Shown: positions 1 through 5,605, counted from the stretch's first letter. The stretch: 5,605 nt of DNA from Methanocorpusculum sp. (GCA_029986975.1 DALTWR010000069.1:1-5605); one strand, 5' to 3'. Program-made: numbers and translations. Notes: generated from the letters alone by a model not told the origin.

Positions 1-102
1 GATGCAGCCATGCCGGCACCGAAGGCAGCAGGCGGCGGTACCAGTGTTGAGTCCGGTTCTTTAAAGACGACAGCATCTGTTTCTGTAACGTATCTTTACT
101 GA
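1..102 (+). CDS. SIMPL (DUF541) domain protein, C-terminal end only
   Basis: The window opens inside a plus-strand reading frame (frame 1) that runs 33 codons to a TGA at 100-102; its start lies outside the window. The visible tail has an Ala/Pro/Gly-rich linker and then GSLKTTASVSVTYLY. This resembles the last beta strand of SIMPL/DUF541 (YggE-like) proteins, which typically end in a glycine turn, then a T/S-A-S-V-S-V-T/V-Y pattern, then one or two residues before the stop. Such proteins are usually exported or membrane-anchored and have no firmly assigned biochemical role. The assignment rests on this short C-terminal pattern alone, so it is moderate. The gene converges on top6A, with 128 nt between the two stop codons. 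The stop codon lies within a palindrome that probably terminates its transcript. Confidence 0.55.
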   Translation, partial: DAAMPAPKAAGGGTSVESGSLKTTASVSVTYLY

Positions 103-128
103 GGATTAATCCTCAGATTTCTTTTTTT
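99..128 (+). terminator. Intrinsic-type terminator of the SIMPL gene
   Basis: A perfect 18-bp palindrome (CTGAGGATTAATCCTCAG, 99-116) can fold as a 7-bp stem with a TTAA loop. It is followed by a T-rich stretch ending in seven T at 122-128. The TGA stop codon (100-102) lies in the 5' arm. The T-run is on the plus-strand side only, so it serves the plus-strand gene. Oligo-T alone can terminate archaeal RNA polymerase, so the hairpin may instead stabilise the 3' end. Confidence 0.65.
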
Positions 129-172
129 AGTCAATTGAGATATAGTAAGATTTTCTCTATTGGGCGTTTTGT

Positions 173-189
173 TCTGAATCACTTTCAGA
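173..189. repeat. Short hairpin in the convergent gap
   Basis: TCTGAA and TTCAGA form 6-bp arms around a 5-nt loop between the two convergent stop codons. Neither strand has a T-run directly after it, so it is not a classic terminator. It could mark an RNA 3' end or be chance in an AT-rich gap. Confidence 0.25.
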
Positions 190-220
190 GTTTGGGAGAT
201 AAGTTCGTTCCTTAGAGTTA

Positions 221-225
221 GAAAA
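221..225 (-). terminator. Possible oligo-T stop signal after top6A
   Basis: Read on the minus strand, five consecutive T in a pyrimidine-rich run (CTCTTTTTCT) follow the top6A stop codon by only a few bases. Archaeal polymerase can terminate on short T-runs without a hairpin. Five T is a weak signal, so this is tentative. Confidence 0.3.
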
Positions 226-230
226 AGAGG

Positions 231-1340
231 TTAGCGTTTGAGAACACCAGCTTCTGCAAGCATCTCTGGTAGATACTCCTTTGTTACGAAGTCAAGACCA
301 TGACTTGCGAATGCCTGCTGTTCGGACTTTAGACCCATCTGAAGCTGGAGATTTATCTCACGCTTCCAGAAGTCTGCATTAGGTCCTGTGGAGAAACGCG
401 GGTCGGTAAGTTCTGCTTTCAGTGCCTCGATATCTTTCTCAGATAATTTGTCTGCCGGCAGGTTGTAGCGCTGAATGTCCGAGGGCTTTAATCCGATGAA
501 CTTTGCCGCAGGTGTTGCAAGGAAATCTGAGATATGGGCTGTCTTAATCGAACCGTATGCAACCGATGCATAAATACGGTATGACCAGGGATCGCCATCA
601 GTGAAGACGATAATCGGGAGTTTCAGCTCTTCATTCAAGCGTTTAAGCATCCTTCGGGATGCACGCGTCGGCTGACCTTTCAGGTGGAAAAGGATTACAT
701 TATAATCTTCATCGAATCCGTTTTCCTGCAGACGCGAAAACATACCACCAGTCTCTAAGGCGATAACACAGGATGCATCATGGTCAACAAGTTCAACCGT
801 TTCAACATTGTTTGGAATATTGTAACCTGCTTCTCCGACATCGTCCTGACAGTGAATCAGCTTTGGACCCCGACGGGTGTTTTCACGGACACGTAATGGT
901 CCGAACATCGACGCCCCGTCCTCTTCCGGTCTCATGTGGAACTGTTCGCGCTGGAGTTTTGTGATGATTTCTAAATCTTCTACAAGGTAGTTGCTTTCAT
1001 TTTGCGCATGGAATGCCGCCTGTTTCCAGCCTTCCGAGATGTAATACATTTCTCTTAAGGTTGAGGAACGGTTTTCTGTAAGCTGCATCTTGATGAAATC
1101 AATCACATACGCCATCTTCAGCATGTGAATTGCGGATTTGGCAGTTCCTGCATCACGTGTTGACTCGCGGTCTCCATACGTCCAGACATTTTTCTCCTCA
1201 TCGTGTTCGAGATTGACTTTAGTACGGGTCGGGAGAGTGATAGATGGAATTTCTCCGCTGTCAAGCTGGTCATACCATACCTTTGCAATCTCCATCAGAC
1301 GTTTCTTTGACGCAAGGTCAACATCTCTCATGTCAGGCAT
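231..1340 (-). CDS. top6A: DNA topoisomerase VI subunit A (Spo11-like)
   Basis: This is the DNA-cleaving subunit of type IIB topoisomerase VI. With subunit B it makes a transient double-strand break in an A2B2 complex, passes another duplex through it and relaxes or decatenates DNA at the cost of ATP. The 369-residue length is normal. The 5Y-CAP (winged-helix) region spans about residues 60-140 and carries the active-site motif LREMYY; Y100, the second tyrosine, is the expected nucleophile that bonds to the DNA 5' end. The Toprim fold follows, with the metal-binding acidic residues E196 (VIALETGG) and D248/D250 (TDGDPWSY). [10 protein letters not shown] (about 221-230) is also conserved in the Top6A/Spo11 family. 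All key residues are present, so the gene looks intact. The start at 1340 is supported by GGAGGTGG six bases upstream. It overlaps the end of top6B by 8 nt and so sits in an operon with it. Confidence 0.97.
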   Translation of the reverse strand: MPDMRDVDLASKKRLMEIAKVWYDQLDSGEIPSITLPTRTKVNLEHDEEKNVWTYGDRESTRDAGTAKSAIHMLKMAYVIDFIKMQLTENRSSTLREMYYISEGWKQAAFHAQNESNYLVEDLEIITKLQREQFHMRPEEDGASMFGPLRVRENTRRGPKLIHCQDDVGEAGYNIPNNVETVELVDHDASCVIALETGGMFSRLQENGFDEDYNVILFHLKGQPTRASRRMLKRLNEELKLPIIVFTDGDPWSYRIYASVAYGSIKTAHISDFLATPAAKFIGLKPSDIQRYNLPADKLSEKDIEALKAELTDPRFSTGPNADFWKREINLQLQMGLKSEQQAFASHGLDFVTKEYLPEMLAEAGVLKR

Positions 1341-3252
1341 CTAAATCCACCTCCACTTTCATGTTCTCAGGAACTCCCTGCAGCTGAATCATGCCGCCGC
1401 CAGCCCCATGATACCGCACCTCAAACGGTTTTCCGCCTTCGAGTTCCGCCTTCCAGATTTTGGTAAACTCACCGTCCATCTCGGAAAGAAACGACGGCGG
1501 AACGGTTGCATCTGCTGCATCATCAGAAGATATGTCGTAAATGGTTATCTCCTGCGTTTTTGTTGTGTAGTTGTCGATGTGAATCATAATCTCCCCGCCG
1601 GTTGTTTTCTTCTTCAAGACAACACGCCGCATGATTCTTCCCTCAATTAAGGATGTGTCAGGTGTAGGAAGTTCAACAATCTCGCCGACCTTCTGGGCGA
1701 TTAAGGGTATGACCGCACAGATGGCTCTGGCGCGGTCATCCTGCTGCTTATTTTTATCGCGGCGGGATAAGAAGAGTTTTAAGTCACGCCCCAGTTCCTG
1801 CAGAGCGAGAGTAATCTCGCGTTCCACTTCCGGAACGGAGGCTACTGCATCCTTTGATTCGCTGGTGAAGGGAACGTTAGTTGCTGCAACGTGGACAAGA
1901 ATCATCAGGGGGCCTACAGGCAATCCCTGCTGCTGAACGCCGTAGGTCTTCCAGTTTACGCTCTGCACTGCGTTTGTAATGGCGCAGGCGCCCTGCTGGT
2001 AGAGAAGCGGCACACGGTTTGCGAATCGAAGAAGGGTTGCAGTCCCTTCAGACTGCAGTTTTCCGCCGTAACCAATAGCTGCCTCGACAATAAAGGAGTG
2101 ACCGCCAAAGACGCTTCCCGGGCGTGTGCGTGCCTTGATGAAGTCAAGCTCAAACTCTTTTTCCATGCCTTTTACGATGAGCTCTTCAGTAATCGGAGAA
2201 AGACACTGTGATGCGGTAGGCGCAGGTATTTTTGTTGTCTGCATTGCATCGTGCAGGTCTGAGAGTTTTTCAAGCGTAATCTTTGATGCCTTTATATCAG
2301 GTTTGAGCTGAGCTGTCGCGCAGATTTCAAGAGCGGTCTTTTCTCCGACTTTCGAGAATCCTTCGACAAGGAACTCTTTAAGCGGCAAATCTGACGCTGC
2401 AGTCATCCGCTTTAAGACGCCAAGTTCGATACCGTATGGGTGTGGTTTGATAGCAACAGGACAAGGCGGCACGTCTGCTGATACACGGTCGAAGATGAAT
2501 GCTTCGTCATCAATTTCTACGCGGAATTTTGCATGCGGATTTACGATTGATGTGTATTTGAGGTATTCAAGCAGTTTCTTTTTTGCAGCGATGTTGCTTT
2601 TAAATTCAAGCTCGACACGGGTTCCGTGCGGAAGAATCCAGTCGATTTCTTCGTGGGATAAGACTTCCGGCTCGTTTGTCTCGGTTTTGATGGTAAGCGA
2701 CATCTTATGCGCTTTACGGGTTGCATCAGTCCGGGAAATAACGACGGTCGGTTTCCCGGTGGTAAGCTGAGCATACAATACTGCTGCAGAAATGCCGATA
2801 CCCTGCTGACCTCTGGTCTGCCGTACCTGATGGAAACGGGAGCCATAGAGCAGTTTTGCATAGACAGCCGGCATCTTTTCAGGAATGATTCCCGGACCAT
2901 TGTCTTCAACTACGACGTGGAAGACATCTTCTTTAATCCGGCGGACTGAGACAAGAATATCCGGCAGAACCTGCGCTTCTTCACAGGCATCGAGGGAGTT
3001 GTCGATTGCTTCTTTGACGGTTGTAATAATTCCTCGCGTTGGAGAATCAAAACCGAGCATATGTTTGTTCTTTTCAAAGAATTCGGCAACGCTGATGCTT
3101 CGCTGTTTTTTGGCGAGTTCATCTGCGAGGATGGCAGGTTCTTTTGGTTCTGCAGATACGGCAGCCTTTGGCACTTTTACCTTTTTAACTGCCTTCGACG
3201 GTGCGGGTTCTGCTGTTTCTTCAGGGGTTTTCGACTTTTTTGCAGGCGGCAT
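1333..3252 (-). CDS. top6B: DNA topoisomerase VI subunit B (GHKL ATPase)
   Basis: This is the ATPase subunit of topoisomerase VI; ATP binding dimerises it as a gate that captures the transported duplex and drives subunit A. The GHKL fold shows the N-box EAIDNSLDA (E81, N84), VEDNGPGI (115-122) for nucleotide/Mg contacts, and the glycine-rich lid [10 protein letters not shown] (148-157). An H2TH segment follows at about 275-350. The transducer domain follows, with the ATP-contacting lysine expected at K435 in SVNWKTYG. Residues about 535-639 match the extra C-terminal beta domain found in some euryarchaeal Top6B proteins, which explains the 639-residue length against about 530 in shorter homologues. 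Residues 1-45 are a Lys/Ala/Pro/Glu-rich, probably disordered extension. Family homology starts near [19 protein letters not shown]. The ATG at 3252 has no Shine-Dalgarno site; a GTG at codon 27 (3174) is an alternative start. The gene is first in the B-A operon. Confidence 0.96.
   Translation of the reverse strand: MPPAKKSKTPEETAEPAPSKAVKKVKVPKAAVSAEPKEPAILADELAKKQRSISVAEFFEKNKHMLGFDSPTRGIITTVKEAIDNSLDACEEAQVLPDILVSVRRIKEDVFHVVVEDNGPGIIPEKMPAVYAKLLYGSRFHQVRQTRGQQGIGISAAVLYAQLTTGKPTVVISRTDATRKAHKMSLTIKTETNEPEVLSHEEIDWILPHGTRVELEFKSNIAAKKKLLEYLKYTSIVNPHAKFRVEIDDEAFIFDRVSADVPPCPVAIKPHPYGIELGVLKRMTAASDLPLKEFLVEGFSKVGEKTALEICATAQLKPDIKASKITLEKLSDLHDAMQTTKIPAPTASQCLSPITEELIVKGMEKEFELDFIKARTRPGSVFGGHSFIVEAAIGYGGKLQSEGTATLLRFANRVPLLYQQGACAITNAVQSVNWKTYGVQQQGLPVGPLMILVHVAATNVPFTSESKDAVASVPEVEREITLALQELGRDLKLFLSRRDKNKQQDDRARAICAVIPLIAQKVGEIVELPTPDTSLIEGRIMRRVVLKKKTTGGEIMIHIDNYTTKTQEITIYDISSDDAADATVPPSFLSEMDGEFTKIWKAELEGGKPFEVRYHGAGGGMIQLQGVPENMKVEVDLDA
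1347..1354 (-). promoter_or_regulatory. Strong Shine-Dalgarno site for top6A
   Basis: Minus-strand GGAGGTGG lies inside the last codons of top6B, with a 6-nt gap to the ATG at 1340. It fixes that ATG over the alternative ATG at 1331, three codons later, which has no such site. It also suggests that top6A does not depend solely on reinitiation by ribosomes finishing top6B. Confidence 0.8.
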
Positions 3253-3260
3253 TTGTTAAT

Positions 3261-3271
3261 ACTATATAGGT
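3261..3271 (-). promoter_or_regulatory. TATA-like box upstream of top6B
   Basis: Minus-strand ACCTATATAGT contains TATATA at 3268-3263 and is the best TATA match in the hisS-top6B gap. Its centre is only about 13-14 nt upstream of the annotated ATG. Standard archaeal geometry (TATA centre about 26 nt before the start site) would put transcription start near 3240, inside the reading frame. A weaker element near 3284 would suit a leader of a few bases. Confidence 0.4.
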
Positions 3272-3331
3272 TATCTGAAGGTATGTAGTTTGCTTATGTT
3301 GGTTTGCGGAAATGGAAAAGAATGGTCTCTC

Positions 3332-3372
3332 TTTAGAACACTTACTAAATTAAACAACTATTCTGTTCTAAA
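3332..3372. repeat. Inverted repeat TTTAGAACA / TGTTCTAAA, 23-nt spacer
   Basis: Two perfect 9-bp arms (3332-3340 and 3364-3372) are separated by 23 AT-rich bases. They lie about 80-120 bp upstream of the top6B ATG and about 40-80 bp past the hisS stop. The centre-to-centre distance of 32 bp is close to three helical turns, which would suit a protein binding both arms from one face of the DNA. The left-hand use as a terminator is unlikely because no T-run follows on the minus strand. Confidence 0.5.
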
Positions 3373-3398
3373 AAAGGATTGACGGATTATTACATCCG
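3370..3398 (-). terminator. Terminator of hisS
   Basis: On the minus strand, downstream of the hisS stop, CGGAT and ATCCG pair as a 5-bp stem with a 6-nt loop (plus-strand 3383-3398). Seven bases later comes a run of six T (plus-strand A at 3370-3375). Position and orientation fit the 3' end of hisS. The T-run overlaps the right arm of the spaced inverted repeat. Confidence 0.6.
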
Positions 3399-3410
3399 CT
3401 TTGTAACAAT

Positions 3411-4646
3411 TCAGTTCTGCTGAGCGCTGCAAACGTCAGCAACGGCTGCTGCAAGGTCCATCTCTTTCTGCTCGGACTTTTCCAGATTCTTTAAAGTAAC
3501 CGTTCCTGCTGCCGCCTCTTTCGGACCTACCAAAACAGCGTATGACACACCTGTCTTGATTGCCGAGGATAACTGTGCGGAGAAACTCCGGTCAAGTAAA
3601 TCCATAACCGCAGTAATTCCTTCTGCACGGAAAGCAGCAGCAGCCTTGTATGCTGCAGCACGCTCTTCTTTTCCTGCGATGATAGCAACACTTACGGCTT
3701 TCTTCGGTGCAAATTCTCCGATAGAAACTGCGACACGGTCAAATCCGATGCCGAATCCGCAGCAGGGCGTGTCTTTTCCACCGAACAAATGAGCAAGACG
3801 GTAGACACCGCCGCCTAAAATCTGGTTTTCTGCGCCGAGGTTATCTGCGAATCCTTCAAAGACCATTCCGGTGTAGTAGTCAAGTCCGCGGGCAATTCCG
3901 AAGTTTAAGATGACCGGAATTTCCTGAGCTTTTAAGTAGGCAAAGGTCTCTTCGATTCTTGCACGCTCCGGGATGTCGCCTGCAATCTTAAAGACTTCAT
4001 CTAAGGTCTGCGCCTTGATTAACGAGATGAGCGGCTCATAAAGTTCTGCCTTGTTCAGCTCATCAAGAACGGTCTTTAAGAGTTCTTCGTCGCGCTTGTC
4101 AAGAGCTGCCATGACTTTTTTCTGTCCTGCAGGGTCAAGAGCAGATAATAGATGCTTCATGGGGGCTAAATGTCCGACTTTAATTACAAAGCGCACACCG
4201 GTACATTTAAGAAGAGCGTAGGCAGTTCCAATTATTTCCGCGTCTGCAGCGGCTGAATCAGCCCCGATAATTTCGCAGCCGAACTGCCAGAACTGCCGGT
4301 AGCGTCCTTTTTGCGGGCGTTCATAGCGGAAGCATTCTTCAAAGTAGAACCAGCGAATCGGCTTTGGCGCCATCTGCGCTTCGTTTACATAAGCGCGGAT
4401 GGTAGGGGCAGTCAGTTCAGGCCGTAATGCGATTTTGCGGTCTCCTTTGTCTTCAAAGGCATACATCTCGCCTAAGATTCCTTCGCCGGACTTTAAGACG
4501 AAAAGTTCCTGTTCTTCAAACATAGGAGTAACTATTTCACCGAATCCGAAGGATGCGGCGGTTTTTCTCATTTTCTGTTCGAGTTCGCGGCGCTGTGCCA
4601 TTTCTTCAGGGAGGAAGTCACGGGTTCCGCGCGGTTTTTGTATCAT
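3411..4646 (-). CDS. hisS: Histidyl-tRNA synthetase
   Basis: This cytoplasmic class II aminoacyl-tRNA synthetase charges tRNA-His with histidine using ATP. The 411-residue product starts with MIQKPRGTRDFLPEEM, the usual HisRS N-terminus. Motif 1 lies near GFGEIVTPMFEEQELF (about 34-49). The sequence LRPELTAPTIRAY is followed by motif 2, FRYERPQKGRYRQFWQ (about 106-121). The histidine-specific motif RGLDYYTG is at about 253-260. GGGVYRLAHLFGG (278-290) is the euryarchaeal version of the second histidine motif. Motif 3 is CCGFGIGFDRV (295-305). The C-terminal HGTP anticodon-binding domain covers about 317-405. A longer in-frame start at 4730 was not used: its 28 extra residues lack HisRS character and overlap the upstream gene by 82 nt. 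The chosen ATG lies 2 nt after the stop of that gene; GGAG at 4658-4661 is 11 nt away, a rather long spacing, so coupled translation is likely. Confidence 0.96.
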   Translation of the reverse strand: MIQKPRGTRDFLPEEMAQRRELEQKMRKTAASFGFGEIVTPMFEEQELFVLKSGEGILGEMYAFEDKGDRKIALRPELTAPTIRAYVNEAQMAPKPIRWFYFEECFRYERPQKGRYRQFWQFGCEIIGADSAAADAEIIGTAYALLKCTGVRFVIKVGHLAPMKHLLSALDPAGQKKVMAALDKRDEELLKTVLDELNKAELYEPLISLIKAQTLDEVFKIAGDIPERARIEETFAYLKAQEIPVILNFGIARGLDYYTGMVFEGFADNLGAENQILGGGVYRLAHLFGGKDTPCCGFGIGFDRVAVSIGEFAPKKAVSVAIIAGKEERAAAYKAAAAFRAEGITAVMDLLDRSFSAQLSSAIKTGVSYAVLVGPKEAAAGTVTLKNLEKSEQKEMDLAAAVADVCSAQQN

Positions 4647-4648
4647 GA

Positions 4649-5026
4649 TTATGTATTCTCCGTTTTCTGCTTTCTGGTATTTTTCGGGTGGTTCGGATGA
4701 AGCGGTGCGCTTCCAATGAAGCGGGTCCATGCAGATTCATTTCCTTTCCATACGTTTTCTTTTTTGACTCTTGACTGAAGGTAGAGTGCCAAAAGGACAC
4801 ATCCGATTCCAAGGAAATAGAATGTCTGGTCCATAAATCCGCACAGAGCACATCCAAACCATGCAAGGGCGGCATATAATACGCCCTGATAGGCAGCTTT
4901 CCGATATCCTTCGGCACCGGTGCGGTAGAATATCCGTGCATCACGGAGCCAGAGGAAAGACACTGCTGCTGCTCCAAAGATTCCTATGTAAAGGAAGGGT
5001 CGAAGCCATAACGCTGATAAATCCAT
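4649..5026 (-). CDS. Small three-helix membrane protein, unknown function
   Basis: I do not recognise a family for this 125-residue protein. Three hydrophobic segments are visible at about 7-27, 44-64 and 68-84. The loop between the first two is Arg/Lys-rich (R28, R31, R35, R42, K43), as is the tail after residue 85. By the positive-inside rule this predicts an outside N-terminus, an inside first loop and an inside C-terminus. Cysteines at 59 and 62 form GCALCG, a CxxC near the end of helix 2, with a third Cys at 76. The last 35 residues are hydrophilic, basic and probably disordered. There is no clear Shine-Dalgarno site before the ATG at 5026, suggesting leaderless or short-leader translation. 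The TAA stop is 2 nt from the hisS ATG, which argues that the frame is genuinely translated and coupled to hisS. Nothing in the sequence ties its function to tRNA charging. Confidence 0.75.
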   Translation of the reverse strand: MDLSALWLRPFLYIGIFGAAAVSFLWLRDARIFYRTGAEGYRKAAYQGVLYAALAWFGCALCGFMDQTFYFLGIGCVLLALYLQSRVKKENVWKGNESAWTRFIGSAPLHPNHPKNTRKQKTENT

Positions 5027-5036
5027 AAGTACTGCT

Positions 5037-5048
5037 ATATTATTTAGC
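5037..5048 (-). promoter_or_regulatory. TATA-like box before the membrane protein-hisS operon
   Basis: The minus strand reads GCTAAATAATAT, an AT-rich TATA-like element in the divergent gap with the tRNA gene. Its centre is about 16 nt upstream of the ATG at 5026, closer than usual archaeal spacing, so either the real element lies further upstream or the match is incidental. Confidence 0.3.
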
Positions 5049-5093
5049 GTACGACAGCATTAAGGATTGAGGTTGTCCGCTTACCAAGTAGTA

Positions 5094-5106
5094 ATCTATT
5101 TTTAGT
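5094..5106 (+). promoter_or_regulatory. Possible TATA box for tRNA-Ser
   Basis: ATCTATTTTTAGT is centred about 33 nt before the mature tRNA 5' end, which would start transcription a few bases upstream of it. A second AT-rich element, ACAATATTTATGG (5114-5126), is too close to the tRNA for standard spacing. Neither is a strong consensus match. Confidence 0.35.
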
Positions 5107-5133
5107 GAGACGTACAATATTTATGGCGGACGT

Positions 5134-5215
5134 GCCGAGATAGCTCAGTCCGGTAGGGCGCCGGTCTTGAAAACCGGTGGTGCAAACCTCGGGAGTTCAA
5201 ATCTCTCTCTCGGCG
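5134..5215 (+). tRNA. tRNA-Ser, anticodon UGA
   Basis: A complete class II cloverleaf can be folded by eye. The acceptor stem GCCGAGA (5134-5140) pairs fully with TCTCGGC (5208-5214), and the discriminator base is G5215. The D arm is GCTC/GGGC with GG in the loop (5152-5153). The anticodon stem CCGGT/ACCGG encloses CTTGAAA, so the anticodon is TGA at 5168-5170, reading serine UCA codons. The long variable arm has a 3-bp stem GGT/ACC around GCAA (5179-5188). The T stem GGGAG/CTCTC closes the loop TTCAAAT. The long variable arm, UGA anticodon and G discriminator all fit serine. No 3' CCA is encoded, so it is added after transcription, and no intron is visible. It is transcribed divergently from the membrane protein-hisS pair. 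Confidence 0.97.
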
Positions 5216-5219
5216 TACC

Positions 5220-5226
5220 TTTTTTT
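5220..5226 (+). terminator. Oligo-T terminator of tRNA-Ser
   Basis: Seven consecutive T start 5 nt after the mature tRNA 3' end. This fits the short T-run termination used for archaeal tRNA genes. Confidence 0.75.
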
Positions 5227-5256
5227 CAATGAACTATGTGATTATTGCATGTTTCA

Positions 5257-5288
5257 GAAATTTGGAAAAATGATTTTCGAATAATTTC
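5257..5288. repeat. Imperfect hairpin between tRNA-Ser and the AGCS gene
   Basis: Outer arms GAAATT (5257-5262) and AATTTC (5283-5288) flank inner arms GAAAA (5265-5269) and TTTTC (5274-5278) with a 4-nt loop; an asymmetric internal loop separates the two stems. The region is very AT-rich, so the RNA structure would be weak and could be chance. It lies about 75 nt before the AGCS ATG, upstream of its likely promoter. Confidence 0.3.
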
Positions 5289-5328
5289 ACGATTCAAGAC
5301 AGATCATATGTCAGAAGTATTATTATTC

Positions 5329-5341
5329 ATCAATAAAAAAC
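5329..5341 (+). promoter_or_regulatory. TATA-like box for the AGCS gene
   Basis: ATCAATAAAAAAC is centred about 30 nt upstream of the ATG at 5365, a spacing that predicts a leaderless or nearly leaderless transcript. That agrees with the lack of a Shine-Dalgarno site near the ATG; the only AGGA, at 5346-5349, is too far away. Confidence 0.35.
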
Positions 5342-5364
5342 ATTAGGACATACTTTCTGATACT

Positions 5365-5605
5365 ATGGATTTTCTCGATGCAGCAGGAGATGTAAACAGC
5401 ATAATTAACACCTATGTGTGGTATGCAGCGATAGCTATTATCCTGCCGTTGGGGATTTATTTCACTATCCGGTTAAAGGGTGTGCAGATTACAAAGATAC
5501 CGGAAACACTGCAGATTCTTAAAAAGAGTATAAAAGAAAAAGCAGCATCTGATTCAATCTCCGGATTTCGGGCATTCTGAACAACAATGGGTACACGAGT
5601 CGGGG
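5365..5605 (+). pseudogene. AGCS-family amino acid:cation symporter, 5' part with in-frame TGA
   Basis: AGCS proteins (alanine/glycine:Na+ or H+ symporters, AlsT/DagA type) are cytoplasmic-membrane transporters of roughly 450 residues. The first 71 codons encode a typical start: a short amphipathic N-terminus, a first membrane helix at about 18-37, then RLKGVQITKIPETLQILKK, which matches the family's conserved segment after that helix, and SISGFRAF, the lead-in to the conserved block often seen as SSFQAFC...ASRVGTGN. Codon 72 is TGA (5578-5580). The same frame continues TTMGTRVG, matching the rest of the block, to the window edge. The reading frame is thus interrupted by a stop and not shifted. 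The likeliest readings are a decayed gene or a base error; the family often has Cys at this site, so one base change from TGC or TGT would explain it. Recoding is possible but unsupported. A 71-residue product could not form a transporter. Confidence 0.7.

Noticed and set aside
773..1344. Plus-strand open frames of 63 and 68 codons opposite top6A
   Set aside because: Antisense shadows of a conserved gene with no family resemblance.
1408..3288. Several plus-strand open frames of 60-124 codons opposite top6B
   Set aside because: They are antisense to conserved, intact top6B sequence, show no recognisable domains and have no supporting start signals.
3332..3372. The spaced inverted repeat as the hisS terminator hairpin
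   Set aside because: On the minus strand no T-run follows it and its loop would be 23 nt. The shorter CGGAT/ATCCG hairpin with six T is a better fit.
4647..4730. A 28-residue N-terminal extension of HisRS from an upstream in-frame ATG at 4730
   Set aside because: HisRS proteins begin at the MIQKPRGTRDF-like sequence. The extension has no family character and overlaps the membrane protein gene by 82 nt.
4618..4977. A 119-codon minus-strand open frame overlapping both the membrane protein gene and the start of hisS
   Set aside because: It is out of frame with both supported genes, has no recognisable domain or ribosome site, and is explained as a shadow frame.
5168..5580. A link between the tRNA with anticodon UGA and the in-frame TGA codon downstream
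   Set aside because: An anticodon UGA reads UCA serine codons. Reading a UGA codon needs anticodon UCA. The folded tRNA is an ordinary class II tRNA-Ser, so it is not a suppressor or selenocysteine tRNA.
5520..5580. An indel in the A-rich run as the cause of the AGCS interruption
   Set aside because: Family-like residues before and after the TGA are in the same frame, so a frameshift is not needed; a substitution is the simpler explanation.
1..5605. Mobile element, CRISPR array or defence/anti-phage cassette
   Set aside because: No direct-repeat array, transposase, integrase or terminal inverted repeats are visible, and all gene-length frames are accounted for by housekeeping genes, one small membrane protein and a transporter fragment.

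Overview
The window looks like a stretch of a euryarchaeal chromosome, most likely a methanogen of the Methanomicrobiales type; Methanocorpusculum-like is a guess from overall sequence character and not a proven assignment. The archaeal call rests on a complete two-subunit topoisomerase VI (B then A), a histidyl-tRNA synthetase with the euryarchaeal GGGVYRLAHLFGG signature, a class II tRNA-Ser without an encoded CCA, TATA-like elements in AT-rich gaps, and oligo-T terminators. GC content is intermediate and intergenic DNA is clearly AT-richer.

Layout, left to right. (1) 1-102, plus strand: the last 33 codons of a probable SIMPL/DUF541 protein, ending inside a perfect 18-bp palindrome followed by a T-run (terminator). 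(2) 103-230: a convergent gap. (3) 231-1340 and 1333-3252, minus strand: top6A and top6B, transcribed B then A, overlapping by 8 nt, with a strong Shine-Dalgarno for top6A inside the end of top6B. (4) 3253-3410: a 158-nt gap carrying the hisS terminator, a 9-bp inverted repeat with a 23-nt spacer, and a TATA box unusually close to the top6B ATG. (5) 3411-4646 and 4649-5026, minus strand: hisS, preceded by a small three-helix membrane protein gene of unknown function; only 2 nt separate them, so they are probably cotranscribed and translationally coupled. (6) 5027-5133: a divergent promoter region. (7) 5134-5215, plus strand: tRNA-Ser(UGA) with a T7 terminator. (8) 5216-5364: a gap with a weak hairpin and a TATA-like box. 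(9) 5365 to the window end, plus strand: the N-terminus of an alanine/glycine:cation symporter (AGCS) family gene with an in-frame TGA at codon 72, after which family-like sequence continues in the same frame. No gene-free stretch exceeds 300 bases.

Functionally this is mostly housekeeping: the DNA topology machinery (Topo VI), translation (HisRS, tRNA-Ser) and an amino acid transporter locus. I see no mobile element, CRISPR array or defence system. The most noteworthy signal is the TGA in the AGCS gene, which is either a pseudogene, a sequencing error, or (much less likely) recoding. Secondary points are the spaced inverted repeat upstream of top6B and the uncharacterised membrane protein coupled to hisS.
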